From Streptococcus parasanguinis (lineage in GTDB: Bacteria > Bacillota > Bacilli > Lactobacillales > Streptococcaceae): a stretch of 39,534 bases of DNA. This document shows positions 7,619 through 16,358 of the stretch, in pieces. The stretch lies in contig JAGZZN010000010.1 in assembly GCA_018377375.1 (NCBI GenBank), positions 1 to 39,534 on the forward strand, read 5' to 3'. Position numbers and translations under genes: made by a program. The notes under the pieces were generated by a model. It had not been told where the DNA came from. It ran no database searches and saw only the letters and a list, made by a program, of their open reading frames with translations. Numbering within the stretch: the stretch's first letter is position 1; every line of letters starts with the position of its first letter.

Positions 7619-8435
7619 GAAGCAAGTCTCGATTTATTTTAGAAAATTCCTTCGACTCCTTATCAACAAAAAATCTCTATTTTTTGTGTTAGAAGCGATT
7701 CTTCTTCCTTTCATCATTTCGATCGCTTTTAATGCCAATGAAGTTTTTGATAAATACCATATTACGAGAACTTCTTCCATTATGTTTATTTCTGCAGCAC
7801 TCTGGATTGGTCTCTTTAATTCAGTGACCAGTATTTGTAATGAGCGTAAAGTCATCAAGTTTGAGTACCAAATTAAAGGTTTGTCCTTACCTTCTTATGT
7901 GACGGCGCGCGTGCTAACAGAGTTGGTTCTCTGTTTTGCGGAAGCGATCTTAATGATTGGAACCATTGTTGTGCGCTATCCACATATCCAAGGAAACGGT
8001 AGCCAGATATTCCTTTTGGGGATCACTTTGTTTTTAGTGATCTTTACTTCAGATATGTTGGCTTTATTGATTTCAGCCTTTGTTAAAAAATCATCCCAAG
8101 CGATGACAGCCATGCCGCTTGTATTGATGGTTCAATTGCTGTTTTCCAATTTTCTCCAATCCTTGGATGAGAAAATTCCATTTTTAGTGTGGATCTCACA
8201 TGCGACCATTACGAGATGGGGAACAACGGCCTTCTTTCGGATTGCAAACATGAACAATATGGTCCCGTCTCAAGGTCATACTGACTGGCAAGTTTATCAA
8301 AAAGATGGGGTAGGAACCTATGCTTATGATCTACTTGCGATTCTTGGAAATTGGGGAGCCTTGCTTGCTTTTGCCGCTCTATTTATAGTCGCAACTTCCC
8401 TCGTATTGACTTCTGTCCGTAAGGACGCTCGATAA
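7608..8435 (+). CDS. ABC-2 type transporter permease
   Basis: The ATG at 7608 is preceded by AAAGGAGAGG and overlaps the ATPase gene by 11 bases. A longer frame from 7500 would lie inside the ATPase gene and is not used. The 275-residue protein has about six hydrophobic segments, for example LFFVLEAILLPFIISIAF, LVLCFAEAILMIGTIVV, QIFLLGITLFLVIFTSDMLALLISAF and LLAFAALFIVATSLVL, with the arrangement of ABC-2/ABCG permeases. It would dimerise or pair with the upstream ATPase to export an unknown substrate, probably a lipid, peptide or drug. Confidence 0.85.
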   Translation: MLDKKQVSIYFRKFLRLLINKKSLFFVLEAILLPFIISIAFNANEVFDKYHITRTSSIMFISAALWIGLFNSVTSICNERKVIKFEYQIKGLSLPSYVTARVLTELVLCFAEAILMIGTIVVRYPHIQGNGSQIFLLGITLFLVIFTSDMLALLISAFVKKSSQAMTAMPLVLMVQLLFSNFLQSLDEKIPFLVWISHATITRWGTTAFFRIANMNNMVPSQGHTDWQVYQKDGVGTYAYDLLAILGNWGALLAFAALFIVATSLVLTSVRKDAR

Positions 8436-8453
8436 ACAATAAGGAGATGATTT

Positions 8454-9884
8454 ATGAAAAACTGTACCAATTGCCAGGCACCTATTAATGCCGGTGATGC
8501 ATTTTGTTCTAAGTGTGGAGCTAAAGTTCAAGTAGCTGCCCAAGCTGAACCAAAAGCTGTTGCTTTTCAACCAAAGACAGTGCAATTAGGGCCAAGTCCA
8601 AGTCAAGCCCCGGCACCTAAAAAACCAAAAAGAAACATGAAAGGAATTTTAGCAGGGATTTTTGTTCTTCTTGCTGTCATTACTGTTGCAGGTTATTTCT
8701 TATTAAACCGTGGCAGCAGTAATACCATTAATTTAGAGGACTATGTGAAGCTGGAAATTGAAGGGACTGATGGTGAAGGCTATTTTGCTGAGAAGTCGCC
8801 TAGTTTGAACAAGGAAAATTTAGATCGGGATATCAAGAAAAAGATAGAAGCAGAAGGCTTGAATACCGAGAGTTCAAACTACAATATCGATCAGCTAGTT
8901 TCAAAAGTAAAATTTAGTGTTTATAAAGGCGATGAACTGATCGATGTAAAAGAACGGAAAAACCTAAACAATCACGATAAAATTACAGTCAAATTACTTT
9001 ACGATAAAAATGATCTTGAAGACATGATACCTGGCCTTCACTTTACTGGTACATCTGTAACTAAGGAGGCGGATCTTATCCCGCTTGTAGGGATTGATCC
9101 CTTTAAAGGGTTTTATCCAAAGATCAAGGGCATTTCTCCAAATGGAAGTTTATCAAAACCATCTCAATTTGAAGGAAAAGATCTAGATATTATTGCAAAA
9201 GCAACCGCTAAATATGGCTTCCCATTTGATTATTATCTGAACGGTAAAGAAGTATCAAGTAATGATCCTATTGCAGTTGGAGATGAAATTGAGATTCGTC
9301 TCAATGAAAGTGGTAAAAATGCATTGAAAGAACAAGGTAAAACTGTTGAGAAAGGAAAAGATAGCAAGAAATACAAGGTCACCTTGGCTGATTTTGAGGA
9401 AGGGGCTTATGTGACTTCCTTGTCAAAAGTGGATGAGGATACACAAGAAGCTATCTCTAAGAATGTCGAGGATGCAGCAAAGGCTTATGCGGCTGACCGC
9501 AATTATAAAGACCTTCCAAAATTTGAAGGAATGGCTTTTGCAGCAATCAAAGATGGAGTTGAGTGGGGAGGTACATTTGATTCTAAAATCCCGCAAATGG
9601 TCTATGTATACTCTATTACCGATACATCTTATGGTAAATCAAAAACAAGTTATTTTGTCATTTCCAAGATAGCAGTTATTGAACAGGTCGAAAACCATGG
9701 AAAAGCCAACGTTCATAAAAAACCTGGAAAAACCATTCAAACTTTTGAGAAAAATGCTAAGAAGTACGATTTCCAAAGCATGTCTGATGAGAATGACTTG
9801 AAGAACTACTTTACTAGAAATATCGACACCTATACCTATACAATGGACGATCAATTGAAATCGTTGATCAATTGGACAGAATAG
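8454..9884 (+). CDS. Zinc-ribbon, single-pass membrane protein with large external domain (TcaA/YvbJ-like architecture)
   Basis: Residues 4-21 form a zinc ribbon (CTNC ... CSKC). A proline/alanine-rich linker follows, then one membrane segment (ILAGIFVLLAVITVAGYFLL, about residues 65-84). About 390 residues are predicted outside the cell. This order matches TcaA/YvbJ-like proteins of Firmicutes, though I could not recognise their repeat domains with certainty. A later stretch contains a helical segment (EAISKNVEDAAKAYAADRNY) followed by beta-rich sequence. The gene starts 18 bp after the permease with AAGGAG and ends at a terminator, so it is the third gene of the ABC operon. It may be a sensor or accessory factor for the exporter. 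Confidence 0.75.
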   Translation: MKNCTNCQAPINAGDAFCSKCGAKVQVAAQAEPKAVAFQPKTVQLGPSPSQAPAPKKPKRNMKGILAGIFVLLAVITVAGYFLLNRGSSNTINLEDYVKLEIEGTDGEGYFAEKSPSLNKENLDRDIKKKIEAEGLNTESSNYNIDQLVSKVKFSVYKGDELIDVKERKNLNNHDKITVKLLYDKNDLEDMIPGLHFTGTSVTKEADLIPLVGIDPFKGFYPKIKGISPNGSLSKPSQFEGKDLDIIAKATAKYGFPFDYYLNGKEVSSNDPIAVGDEIEIRLNESGKNALKEQGKTVEKGKDSKKYKVTLADFEEGAYVTSLSKVDEDTQEAISKNVEDAAKAYAADRNYKDLPKFEGMAFAAIKDGVEWGGTFDSKIPQMVYVYSITDTSYGKSKTSYFVISKIAVIEQVENHGKANVHKKPGKTIQTFEKNAKKYDFQSMSDENDLKNYFTRNIDTYTYTMDDQLKSLINWTE

Positions 9885-9890
9885 AAGATA

Positions 9891-9920
9891 AATGAAGTTA
9901 CCTAGGTAGCTTCATTTTTT
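9891..9920 (+). terminator. Terminator of the ABC operon
   Basis: AATGAAG-TTACC-TA-GGTAG-CTTCATT is followed by a T run, centred on CCTAGG at 9901-9906. Confidence 0.85.
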
Positions 9921-9955
9921 GTATTCTCGTTTAAGGCTGAGAATTCAAGAAAACA

Positions 9956-9964
9956 TGGTATAAT
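9956..9964 (+). promoter_or_regulatory. Extended -10 promoter of rbgA-rnhB
   Basis: TGG-TATAAT (TATAAT 9959-9964) lies 33 bp before the rbgA start. No good -35 is seen, which is usual for TGn-extended promoters. Confidence 0.6.
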
Positions 9965-9996
9965 AGAAGAGATTGAACTGGAAAGGAATGGAGAAC

Positions 9997-10848
9997 ATGG
10001 CAACTATACAATGGTTTCCTGGACACATGTCCAAAGCTAGAAGACAAGTACAAGAAAATTTAAAATTCGTGGATTTTGTGACGGTTTTGGTAGATGCTCG
10101 ATTGCCCCTATCAAGCCAAAATCCCATGTTAACAAAAATTGTTGGTGAGAAGCCCAAATTAATGATTTTGAACAAGGTAGACCTGGCAGATCCTGTGGCA
10201 ACAAAAGAATGGCAGGACTATTTTGAATCGCAAGGCATCAAAACCTTGGCGATCAACTCCAAAGAGCAGTCGGCGGTTAAGAAGGTCACAGATGCTGCTA
10301 AGAGCTTGATGGCAGAAAAAATTGCTCGCCAAAAGGAACGGGGGATTCAAATTGAAACCCTTCGGACCATGATTATCGGGATTCCTAATGCCGGGAAATC
10401 AACGCTGATGAACCGCTTAGCAGGGAAAAAGATTGCTGTTGTTGGCAATAAACCAGGGGTGACCAAGGGGCAACAATGGTTGAAAACCAATAAGGATCTC
10501 GAAATTTTGGATACCCCAGGGATTCTCTGGCCTAAGTTTGAAGATGAAGAAGTGGCCTTAAAACTTGCTTTAACAGGCGCCATCAAAGACCAGTTGCTTC
10601 CAATGGATGAAGTGACCATCTTTGGTCTTAACTATTTCAAAAAGCACTATCCAGCTGTTTTGCAGGAACGTTTTAAACAAATGGATCTGGAACAAGAAGC
10701 TCCTGAAATCATTATGGAAATGACCCAGAAATTAGGATTTCGTGAGGATTACGACCGTTTTTACCAACTCTTTGTTAAAGATGTTCGCGATGGGAAATTG
10801 GGACGGTATACGCTGGATCGCGTAGGGGAAATTGATGGCAACCATTAA
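9997..10848 (+). CDS. rbgA: Ribosome biogenesis GTPase RbgA (YlqF)
   Basis: This is a circularly permuted GTPase needed for a late step of 50S subunit assembly. The G4 motif NKVD (residues 59-62) comes before the G1 P-loop GIPNAGKS (128-135) and the G3 motif DTPG, the permuted order that defines the family. The family signature MATIQWFPGHMSKA fixes the start at 9997, with AAAGGA upstream; an in-frame ATG at 9973 would add only eight unrelated residues. The C-terminal RNA-binding part is present. Length is 283 residues, normal. The rnhB start codon lies inside its end. Confidence 0.96.
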   Translation: MATIQWFPGHMSKARRQVQENLKFVDFVTVLVDARLPLSSQNPMLTKIVGEKPKLMILNKVDLADPVATKEWQDYFESQGIKTLAINSKEQSAVKKVTDAAKSLMAEKIARQKERGIQIETLRTMIIGIPNAGKSTLMNRLAGKKIAVVGNKPGVTKGQQWLKTNKDLEILDTPGILWPKFEDEEVALKLALTGAIKDQLLPMDEVTIFGLNYFKKHYPAVLQERFKQMDLEQEAPEIIMEMTQKLGFREDYDRFYQLFVKDVRDGKLGRYTLDRVGEIDGNH

Positions 10849-11602
10849 GGAAATTAAAGAACAATTAGCAAACATCCAGCGGTTAGACGATCCTTTATTG
10901 GCTGAATTGGAACAGGATAGCCGATCTGGTGTGATCCAAGCGATCGCAAAACGAAAACGCGAACTCCAAAAACAAGTGGATGAAGACTTGCGTTTGGAAA
11001 AAATGCTAGCCTATGAGAAAGAACTTTATACTCAAGGGATTCAGCTTATTGCAGGTGTGGATGAAGTAGGGAGAGGTCCTCTGGCTGGCCCTGTCGTCGC
11101 AGCAGCCGTCATTCTGCCGGAAGATTGTAAGATTTCAGGACTCAACGATAGTAAAAAGATTCCAAAATCCAAACACAAGGAAATCTATGAGGCTGTGCTC
11201 CAAAACGCCGTTGCGATCGGAATCGGCATCAAGGACAATCAAGTGATTGATCAGGTTAATATCTATGAAGCTACGAAGCTAGCCATGATGGAAGCTATTG
11301 GTCAGCTAGAGCCTCAACCCCAGCATCTTTTGATTGATGCCATGAAGTTAGATCTTCCGATTCCCCAAACTAGTATCATCAAAGGGGATGCCAACTCCTT
11401 ATCCATTGCTGCAGCATCCATCGTAGCCAAGGTGACTCGGGATCAGATGATGGAAGAGTTTGATCGAGAATATCCGGGGTATGATTTCGCGCAGAACGCT
11501 GGCTATGGGACGGCTAACCATCTGGCTGGCCTCTACCAGCTAGGAGTGACTCCTATCCACCGGCGTTCATTTGAACCTGTCAAATCGATGTGTGAGGACT
11601 AA
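10835..11602 (+). CDS. rnhB: Ribonuclease HII
   Basis: RNase HII cuts the RNA strand of RNA-DNA hybrids and removes misincorporated ribonucleotides. The 255-residue protein has an N-terminal helical extension usual in Gram-positive RnhB, then AGVDEVGRGPLAGPVVAAAVIL with the first Asp-Glu metal ligands, NDSKK, LIDAMKLDLP with the third acidic ligand, and SIIKGDANSLSIAAASIVAKVTRD. The start at ATG 10835 (MATIKEIKEQL) matches other streptococcal forms and overlaps rbgA by 14 bases, so the pair is coupled. Confidence 0.96.
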   Translation: MATIKEIKEQLANIQRLDDPLLAELEQDSRSGVIQAIAKRKRELQKQVDEDLRLEKMLAYEKELYTQGIQLIAGVDEVGRGPLAGPVVAAAVILPEDCKISGLNDSKKIPKSKHKEIYEAVLQNAVAIGIGIKDNQVIDQVNIYEATKLAMMEAIGQLEPQPQHLLIDAMKLDLPIPQTSIIKGDANSLSIAAASIVAKVTRDQMMEEFDREYPGYDFAQNAGYGTANHLAGLYQLGVTPIHRRSFEPVKSMCED

Positions 11603-11638
11603 AAACTGTGTAGGAGCATTGTTAGATCACTAAAAACA

Positions 11639-11668
11639 AAAAAAGTTCTATAAATAGAGCTTTTTTCT
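11639..11668 (+). terminator. Terminator after rnhB
   Basis: AAAAGTTCTAT (11641-11651), AA, ATAGAGCTTTT, then a long pyrimidine tract. This separates rbgA-rnhB from dprA. Confidence 0.8.
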
Positions 11669-11675
11669 TTTCTTT

Positions 11676-11683
11676 TTCGAATA
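11676..11683 (+). promoter_or_regulatory. Cin-box (ComX/SigX promoter) of dprA
   Basis: TTCGAATA matches the competence box TACGAATA at seven of eight positions. A T-rich tract precedes it and the dprA ATG follows 28 bp later. dprA is a late competence gene under this box in streptococci. No good SigA promoter is visible in this gap. Confidence 0.7.
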
Positions 11684-11711
11684 AATAAGTGAGAGGAAGT
11701 AGAAGGTGACC

Positions 11712-12560
11712 ATGAAGAAATTTGAAATCTTTAAATTAAAAGCAGCCGGTTTATCAAATGAGCAAGTCTTAAGGGTTTTGGACTACTGTAGGAAAGAGCA
11801 AGTCTTACCAAGCTTAGAAGAGATAGCAAGGATCGCTCGCTGTCGCAGTATCCTTCATTTTGTAGACAAATACCGGCAACTAGATGAAGACCATTTACAC
11901 AAGGAGTTTGAACGGTTCCCATCTCTATCCATTTTTGATCCAGAATACCCTGAGGAATTGCTACAGATCTACAATCCTCCTGTACTCCTTTTTTACCAAG
12001 GGGATTTGCAACTGTTAAGCAAACCGAAGATTGCAGTTGTTGGAGCTCGGGAGACCACGCGAGAAGGGGTTCGTTCTGTAGAGAAGATTATTAAGGAACT
12101 TGGGAATGAATTGGTCGTTGTTAGTGGACTTGCTAAGGGAATTGATGCGACAGCTCATTATGCCAGTATCCGCAATGGTGGCAAGACCATCGGAGTGATT
12201 GGAACAGGACTGGATGTCTCTTATCCTAAGAGCAATCAAAGACTGCAGGCACATATAGGGGAACACCATCTGATCTTGAGTGAGTATGGACCAGGTCAGG
12301 CACCACTTAAGTTTCATTTTCCTGAGAGAAATCGCATCATTGCGGGTCTCTGTCAGGCAGTGATTGTGGCAGAGGCGCGACTCCGTTCAGGGAGTTTGAT
12401 TACTTGTGAGCGTGCTATGGAAGAAGGACGAGACGTTTTTGCTATTCCGGGAAATATTTTAGATGGAAAATCTGCAGGCTGTCATCACCTGATTCAAGAA
12501 GGGGCAAAGCTTGTCACCTCAGGCCAGGACATTCTTGATGAATTGAAATACAAATTGTGA
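11712..12560 (+). CDS. dprA: DNA-processing protein DprA (Smf)
   Basis: DprA binds incoming single-stranded DNA during natural transformation and loads RecA. In pneumococcus it also shuts off competence by binding ComE. The 282-residue protein has the N-terminal SAM-like helices and then the Rossmann fold: PKIAVVGARETTREGVRSVEK, VVSGLAKGIDATAHYASIRNGGKTIGVIGTGLD, and FHFPERNRIIAGLCQAVIVAEARLRSGSLITCERAMEEGRDVFAIPG. The ATG at 11712 (MKKFEIFKLK) with GAAGG upstream aligns with other streptococcal DprA; the GTG at 11706 is possible but less likely. It is monocistronic between two promoters. Confidence 0.96.
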   Translation: MKKFEIFKLKAAGLSNEQVLRVLDYCRKEQVLPSLEEIARIARCRSILHFVDKYRQLDEDHLHKEFERFPSLSIFDPEYPEELLQIYNPPVLLFYQGDLQLLSKPKIAVVGARETTREGVRSVEKIIKELGNELVVVSGLAKGIDATAHYASIRNGGKTIGVIGTGLDVSYPKSNQRLQAHIGEHHLILSEYGPGQAPLKFHFPERNRIIAGLCQAVIVAEARLRSGSLITCERAMEEGRDVFAIPGNILDGKSAGCHHLIQEGAKLVTSGQDILDELKYKL

Positions 12561-12584
12561 TTTTCCTATAGGAGAAGTTCCTAG

Positions 12585-12613
12585 TTGACATCTTTCTTAA
12601 AATGTATTAAACT
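12585..12613 (+). promoter_or_regulatory. Promoter of topA
   Basis: A perfect -35 TTGACA (12585-12590), 17 bp, then TAAACT (12608-12613), 33 bp before the GTG start. Confidence 0.65.
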
Positions 12614-12646
12614 CAATGAGATTTATACAATACAGAGGGATAAAAC

Positions 12647-14728
12647 GTGGTAACAAAAAAGAAAAGCAGTACAACCAAGAAAAATTTGGTGATTGTGGAG
12701 TCTCCTGCTAAGGCGAAAACAATCGAGAAATACCTTGGTCGTAACTACAAAGTCATGGCCAGTGTTGGCCACATTCGGGACCTGAAAAAATCTACGATGT
12801 CGATCGACTTCGACAATAACTATGAACCGGAGTATATCAATATTCGCGGAAAAGGTCCCTTGATCAATGATTTGAAAAAAGAAGCTAAAAAAGCCAAACA
12901 AGTCTTTCTCGCAAGTGACCCGGACCGTGAGGGAGAAGCTATTTCTTGGCATTTAGCGCATATTTTGAACTTGGATGCCAAAGAAAAAAACCGTGTGGTC
13001 TTTAACGAAATCACCAAGGATGCTGTTAAAAATGCCTTTAAAGAACCGCGCCAAATCGATATGGACTTGGTCGATGCCCAACAAGCACGTCGGGTCTTGG
13101 ACCGGATTGTAGGGTATTCCATTTCGCCTATTCTTTGGAAAAAGGTTAAAAAAGGACTTTCTGCAGGGCGTGTGCAATCAGTTGCCCTCAAATTAATTAT
13201 TGATCGTGAAAATGAGATTAATGATTTCAAGCCGGAAGAATACTGGACCATTGATGGTGTCTTTAAAAAAGGGACCAAGCAATTCCAAGCTAGCTTCTAT
13301 GGGATTGATGGCAAGAAGATGAAGCTCAACACCAATGAAGAGGTGAAAGCTGTTCTTGAACGCTTAGATGGCAAAGATTTTACCGTTGAAAAAGTTGAAA
13401 AGAAAGAACGTCGTCGGAATGCGCCACTTCCATACACCACCTCTTCCATGCAGATGGATGCTGCCAATAAGATCAACTTCCGTACACGCAAGACCATGAT
13501 GGTTGCTCAGCAATTGTATGAAGGAATCAATATTGGCTCGGGTGTTCAAGGTTTGATTACCTATATGCGTACCGATTCCACACGGATCAGTCCAGTTGCG
13601 CAAAATGAGGCAGCTAACTTTATCGTGGATCGCTTCGGTGAGAAATATTCTAAGCATGGAAGCCGTGTGAAGAATGCTTCTGGTGCCCAAGATGCCCACG
13701 AAGCGATTCGTCCGTCTAGCGTCTTCAATACTCCTGAGAGCATTGCTAAATACTTGGACAAAGACCAATTGAAACTCTACACCTTGATTTGGAACCGTTT
13801 TGTCGCTAGTCAAATGACAGCAGCTGTCTTTGATACTATGAATGTCCGTTTAGGTCAAAATGGGGTTCAATATACAGCGAATGGGAGTCAGGTAAAGTTT
13901 GACGGTTATTTGGCGATTTATAATGATTCAGACAAAAACAAGATGTTGCCGGACATGGTAGAAGGCGATATCGTCAAGCAGGTCAATAGCAAGCCTGAGC
14001 AACACTTTACCCAACCACCTGCTCGCTATTCTGAAGCAACCTTGATTAAGACCTTGGAAGAGAACGGTGTTGGTCGCCCTTCAACCTATGCTCCGACGAT
14101 TGAGACCATTCAAAAACGCTATTATGTGAAGCTGGTAGCCAAACGCTTTGAACCAACAGAGTTAGGGGAAATCGTTAATAAACTGATCGTTGAATTCTTC
14201 CCAGATATTGTCAACGTGACCTTCACAGCAGAGATGGAAGGTAAACTCGATGATGTCGAACTTGGAAAAGAAGAGTGGCAAAAAGTCATCGATGCTTTCT
14301 ACAAACCATTTTCTAAAGAGGTCGCAAAGGCTGAAGAAGAGATGGAAAAAATCCAAATTAAAGACGAACCAGCTGGTTTTGATTGTGAAGTTTGTGGTAG
14401 CCCGATGGTGATTAAATTAGGACGTTTTGGTAAGTTCTATGCTTGTAGTAATTTCCCAGATTGTCGTCATACCCAAGCCATCGTTAAAGAAATCGGTGTG
14501 GAGTGTCCTGACTGTCATCAAGGACAAATCATCGAACGTAAAACCAAGCGCAACCGTATCTTCTATGGATGCAATCGCTATCCAGAGTGTGAATTTACCT
14601 CTTGGGATAAACCAATCGGTCGGGATTGTCCAAAATGTGGCCACTACTTAGTTGAGAAAAAAGTTCGTGGTGGTGGCAAACAAGTCGTATGTAGCAATGG
14701 CGACTACGAAGAAGAAAAAGTGAAATAA
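12647..14728 (+). CDS. topA: DNA topoisomerase I
   Basis: TopA relaxes negative supercoils by single-strand passage. The Toprim domain is at the N-terminus (LVIVESPAKAKTIEKYLG, and SDPDREGEAISWH with the acidic metal ligands). The catalytic tyrosine is Tyr306 in GLITYMRTDSTR. Three zinc-ribbon units sit at the C-terminus: CEVC ... CSNFPDC, CPDC ... CNRYPEC and CPKC ... C. The third lacks its last cysteine and ends in NGDYEEE. Length is 693 residues, normal for streptococci. The start is GTG at 12647 with AGAGGG seven to eight bases upstream. The basic leader VTKKKSSTTKK matches other streptococcal TopA. Confidence 0.97.
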   Translation: MVTKKKSSTTKKNLVIVESPAKAKTIEKYLGRNYKVMASVGHIRDLKKSTMSIDFDNNYEPEYINIRGKGPLINDLKKEAKKAKQVFLASDPDREGEAISWHLAHILNLDAKEKNRVVFNEITKDAVKNAFKEPRQIDMDLVDAQQARRVLDRIVGYSISPILWKKVKKGLSAGRVQSVALKLIIDRENEINDFKPEEYWTIDGVFKKGTKQFQASFYGIDGKKMKLNTNEEVKAVLERLDGKDFTVEKVEKKERRRNAPLPYTTSSMQMDAANKINFRTRKTMMVAQQLYEGINIGSGVQGLITYMRTDSTRISPVAQNEAANFIVDRFGEKYSKHGSRVKNASGAQDAHEAIRPSSVFNTPESIAKYLDKDQLKLYTLIWNRFVASQMTAAVFDTMNVRLGQNGVQYTANGSQVKFDGYLAIYNDSDKNKMLPDMVEGDIVKQVNSKPEQHFTQPPARYSEATLIKTLEENGVGRPSTYAPTIETIQKRYYVKLVAKRFEPTELGEIVNKLIVEFFPDIVNVTFTAEMEGKLDDVELGKEEWQKVIDAFYKPFSKEVAKAEEEMEKIQIKDEPAGFDCEVCGSPMVIKLGRFGKFYACSNFPDCRHTQAIVKEIGVECPDCHQGQIIERKTKRNRIFYGCNRYPECEFTSWDKPIGRDCPKCGHYLVEKKVRGGGKQVVCSNGDYEEEKVK

Positions 14729-14743
14729 GCTTTTAAACAATTC

Positions 14744-14793
14744 AATGTCTATTATAACGGCAATTTTTATAAATGTCTGTTATAATAGACATT
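14744..14793 (+). repeat. 15-bp perfect inverted repeat between topA and trmFO
   Basis: AATGTCTATTATAAC (14744-14758) is the exact reverse complement of 14779-14793. A third half copy, AATGTCT at 14772-14778, also pairs with AGACATT at 14787-14793, so two alternative hairpins are possible. It is AT-rich and not followed by a T tract; a separate terminator follows at once. Confidence 0.75.
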
Positions 14794-14797
14794 CGTT

Positions 14798-14828
14798 AGA
14801 CAGGAAGGAAAAGCCTCCCTGTCTTTTT
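14798..14828 (+). terminator. Terminator between topA and trmFO
   Basis: AGACAGG-a-AGG-aaaag-CCT-c-CCTGTCT followed by five T. Confidence 0.85.
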
Positions 14829-14839
14829 ACTTGGCTTTT

Positions 14840-14848
14840 TGGTATAAT
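14840..14848 (+). promoter_or_regulatory. Extended -10 promoter of trmFO
   Basis: TGG-TATAAT (14843-14848) lies directly after the terminator. The leader to the ATG at 14931 is about 75 nt. Confidence 0.55.
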
Positions 14849-14930
14849 GGACCAAGTAGAAAATTAGAAAGATTTGTGGGTGTCTAACAGTTCAGTGGGG
14901 TGTTTTGATACCCAAAGAGGTATTAGTGTC

Positions 14931-16265
14931 ATGTCTCAATCTTATATCAATGTGATCGGTGCGGGCCTTGCAGGCTCGGAAGCAGCTTACCAGATTGCCC
15001 AACAGGGAATTCCGGTCAAGCTTTATGAAATGCGGGGAGTCAAATCCACTCCGCAACACAAAACAGACAACTTTGCTGAGTTAGTGTGTTCCAACTCTCT
15101 TCGTGGGGATTCTCTCACCAATGCTGTCGGGCTCCTCAAAGAAGAAATGCGTCGTCTGGGTTCTGTCATCCTTGAAGCAGCGGAAGCGACTCGTGTACCA
15201 GCCGGTGGAGCACTTGCTGTGGACCGAGAAGGTTTTGCTAGCCGGGTGACGGAGAAGGTGTCCCAACATCCGCTCATCGAAGTCATTCGTGATGAAATTA
15301 CGGAATTGCCGACAGATGCCATCACAGTGGTCGCAACGGGGCCTCTAACCAGCGATGCCTTGGCAGAAAAGATTCACGCCCTTAATGGTGGCGATGGTTT
15401 CTATTTTTATGATGCAGCAGCTCCAATCATCGATGTCAATACTGTCGATATGAACAAGGTCTATCTCAAGTCACGCTATGACAAGGGAGAAGCAGCTTAT
15501 CTCAACTGCCCAATGACCAAGCAAGAGTTTATGGACTTCCACGAGGCCTTGGTCAATGCTGAAGAAGCCCCGCTCAACTCTTTTGAAAAAGAAAAGTATT
15601 TCGAAGGCTGTATGCCCATTGAAGTCATGGCCAAACGTGGTATCAAAACCATGCTCTATGGCCCTATGAAACCAGTTGGACTCGAGTATCCAGATGATTA
15701 CAAAGGGCCACGTGATGGGGAGTTTAAGACACCCTACGCAGTCGTTCAGTTGCGCCAAGACAATGCGGCTGCCAGCCTCTACAATATCGTCGGCTTCCAA
15801 ACTCACCTTAAATGGGGCGAACAAAAACGGGTCTTCCAAATGATTCCAGGTTTGGAACATGCGGAGTTTGTCAGATACGGCGTCATGCACCGCAATTCCT
15901 ACATGGATTCTCCAAATCTGCTGGAACAAACCTACCGCTCGAAGAAACAACCAAATCTCTTCTTTGCAGGTCAAATGACAGGTGTAGAAGGCTATGTTGA
16001 GTCAGCGGCCTCAGGTTTGGTAGCTGGAATCAATGCCGCTCGCCTTTTCAAAGGAGAAGAAGCAGCGATTTTCCCTGAAACGACAGCTATCGGAAGCCTG
16101 GCTCACTATATCACCCATGCAGATAGCAAGCATTTCCAACCCATGAATGTCAACTTCGGGATTATCAAGGAGCTAGAAGGACCACGCATTCGGGATAAGA
16201 AGGAACGTTATGAGAAAATTGCCGAACGTTCTTTACAAGATTTGGCTCAGTTTATGGAAAAATAA
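14931..16265 (+). CDS. trmFO: tRNA (uracil-54-C5)-methyltransferase, folate/FAD-dependent
   Basis: TrmFO makes ribothymidine at position 54 of tRNA, using methylenetetrahydrofolate and FADH2. The FAD-binding motif is at the very start (INVIGAGLAGSEAAYQIA). Family blocks seen are ELVCSNSLRGDSLTNAVGLLKEEMR, GGALAVDREGFA, FEGCMPIEVMAKRG, YNIVGFQTHLKWGEQ and LFFAGQMTGVEGYVESAASGLVAGINAA. Length is 444 residues, as in pneumococcus. The ATG at 14931 is chosen because the extra 19 residues from 14874 are unrelated and AAAGAGG lies upstream of 14931. It has its own promoter and terminator. Confidence 0.97.
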   Translation: MSQSYINVIGAGLAGSEAAYQIAQQGIPVKLYEMRGVKSTPQHKTDNFAELVCSNSLRGDSLTNAVGLLKEEMRRLGSVILEAAEATRVPAGGALAVDREGFASRVTEKVSQHPLIEVIRDEITELPTDAITVVATGPLTSDALAEKIHALNGGDGFYFYDAAAPIIDVNTVDMNKVYLKSRYDKGEAAYLNCPMTKQEFMDFHEALVNAEEAPLNSFEKEKYFEGCMPIEVMAKRGIKTMLYGPMKPVGLEYPDDYKGPRDGEFKTPYAVVQLRQDNAAASLYNIVGFQTHLKWGEQKRVFQMIPGLEHAEFVRYGVMHRNSYMDSPNLLEQTYRSKKQPNLFFAGQMTGVEGYVESAASGLVAGINAARLFKGEEAAIFPETTAIGSLAHYITHADSKHFQPMNVNFGIIKELEGPRIRDKKERYEKIAERSLQDLAQFMEK

Positions 16266-16275
16266 CCCAAGAAAG

Positions 16276-16306
16276 GAAAAAGTTTGGAGAAAATCCAGAC
16301 TTTTTC
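16276..16306 (+). terminator. Terminator after trmFO
   Basis: GAAAAAGT-tTGGA-gaaaa-TCCAg-ACTTTTTC (16276-16306), with a T-rich tail. Confidence 0.75.
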
Positions 16307-16315
16307 TTCTAAAAA

Positions 16316-16324
16316 TGGTATAAT
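16316..16324 (+). promoter_or_regulatory. Extended -10 promoter of the esterase/ATP-grasp cassette
   Basis: TGG-TATAAT (16319-16324) lies 35 bp before the first ATG of the cassette. Confidence 0.55.
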
Positions 16325-16358
16325 GAATAAAATTTAGAATATAGAGAGTTTTCTGACA

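Noticed and set aside
12820..13813. Long minus-strand frames inside topA
   Set aside because: They are antisense shadows of a conserved coding sequence; no start signals or family resemblance.
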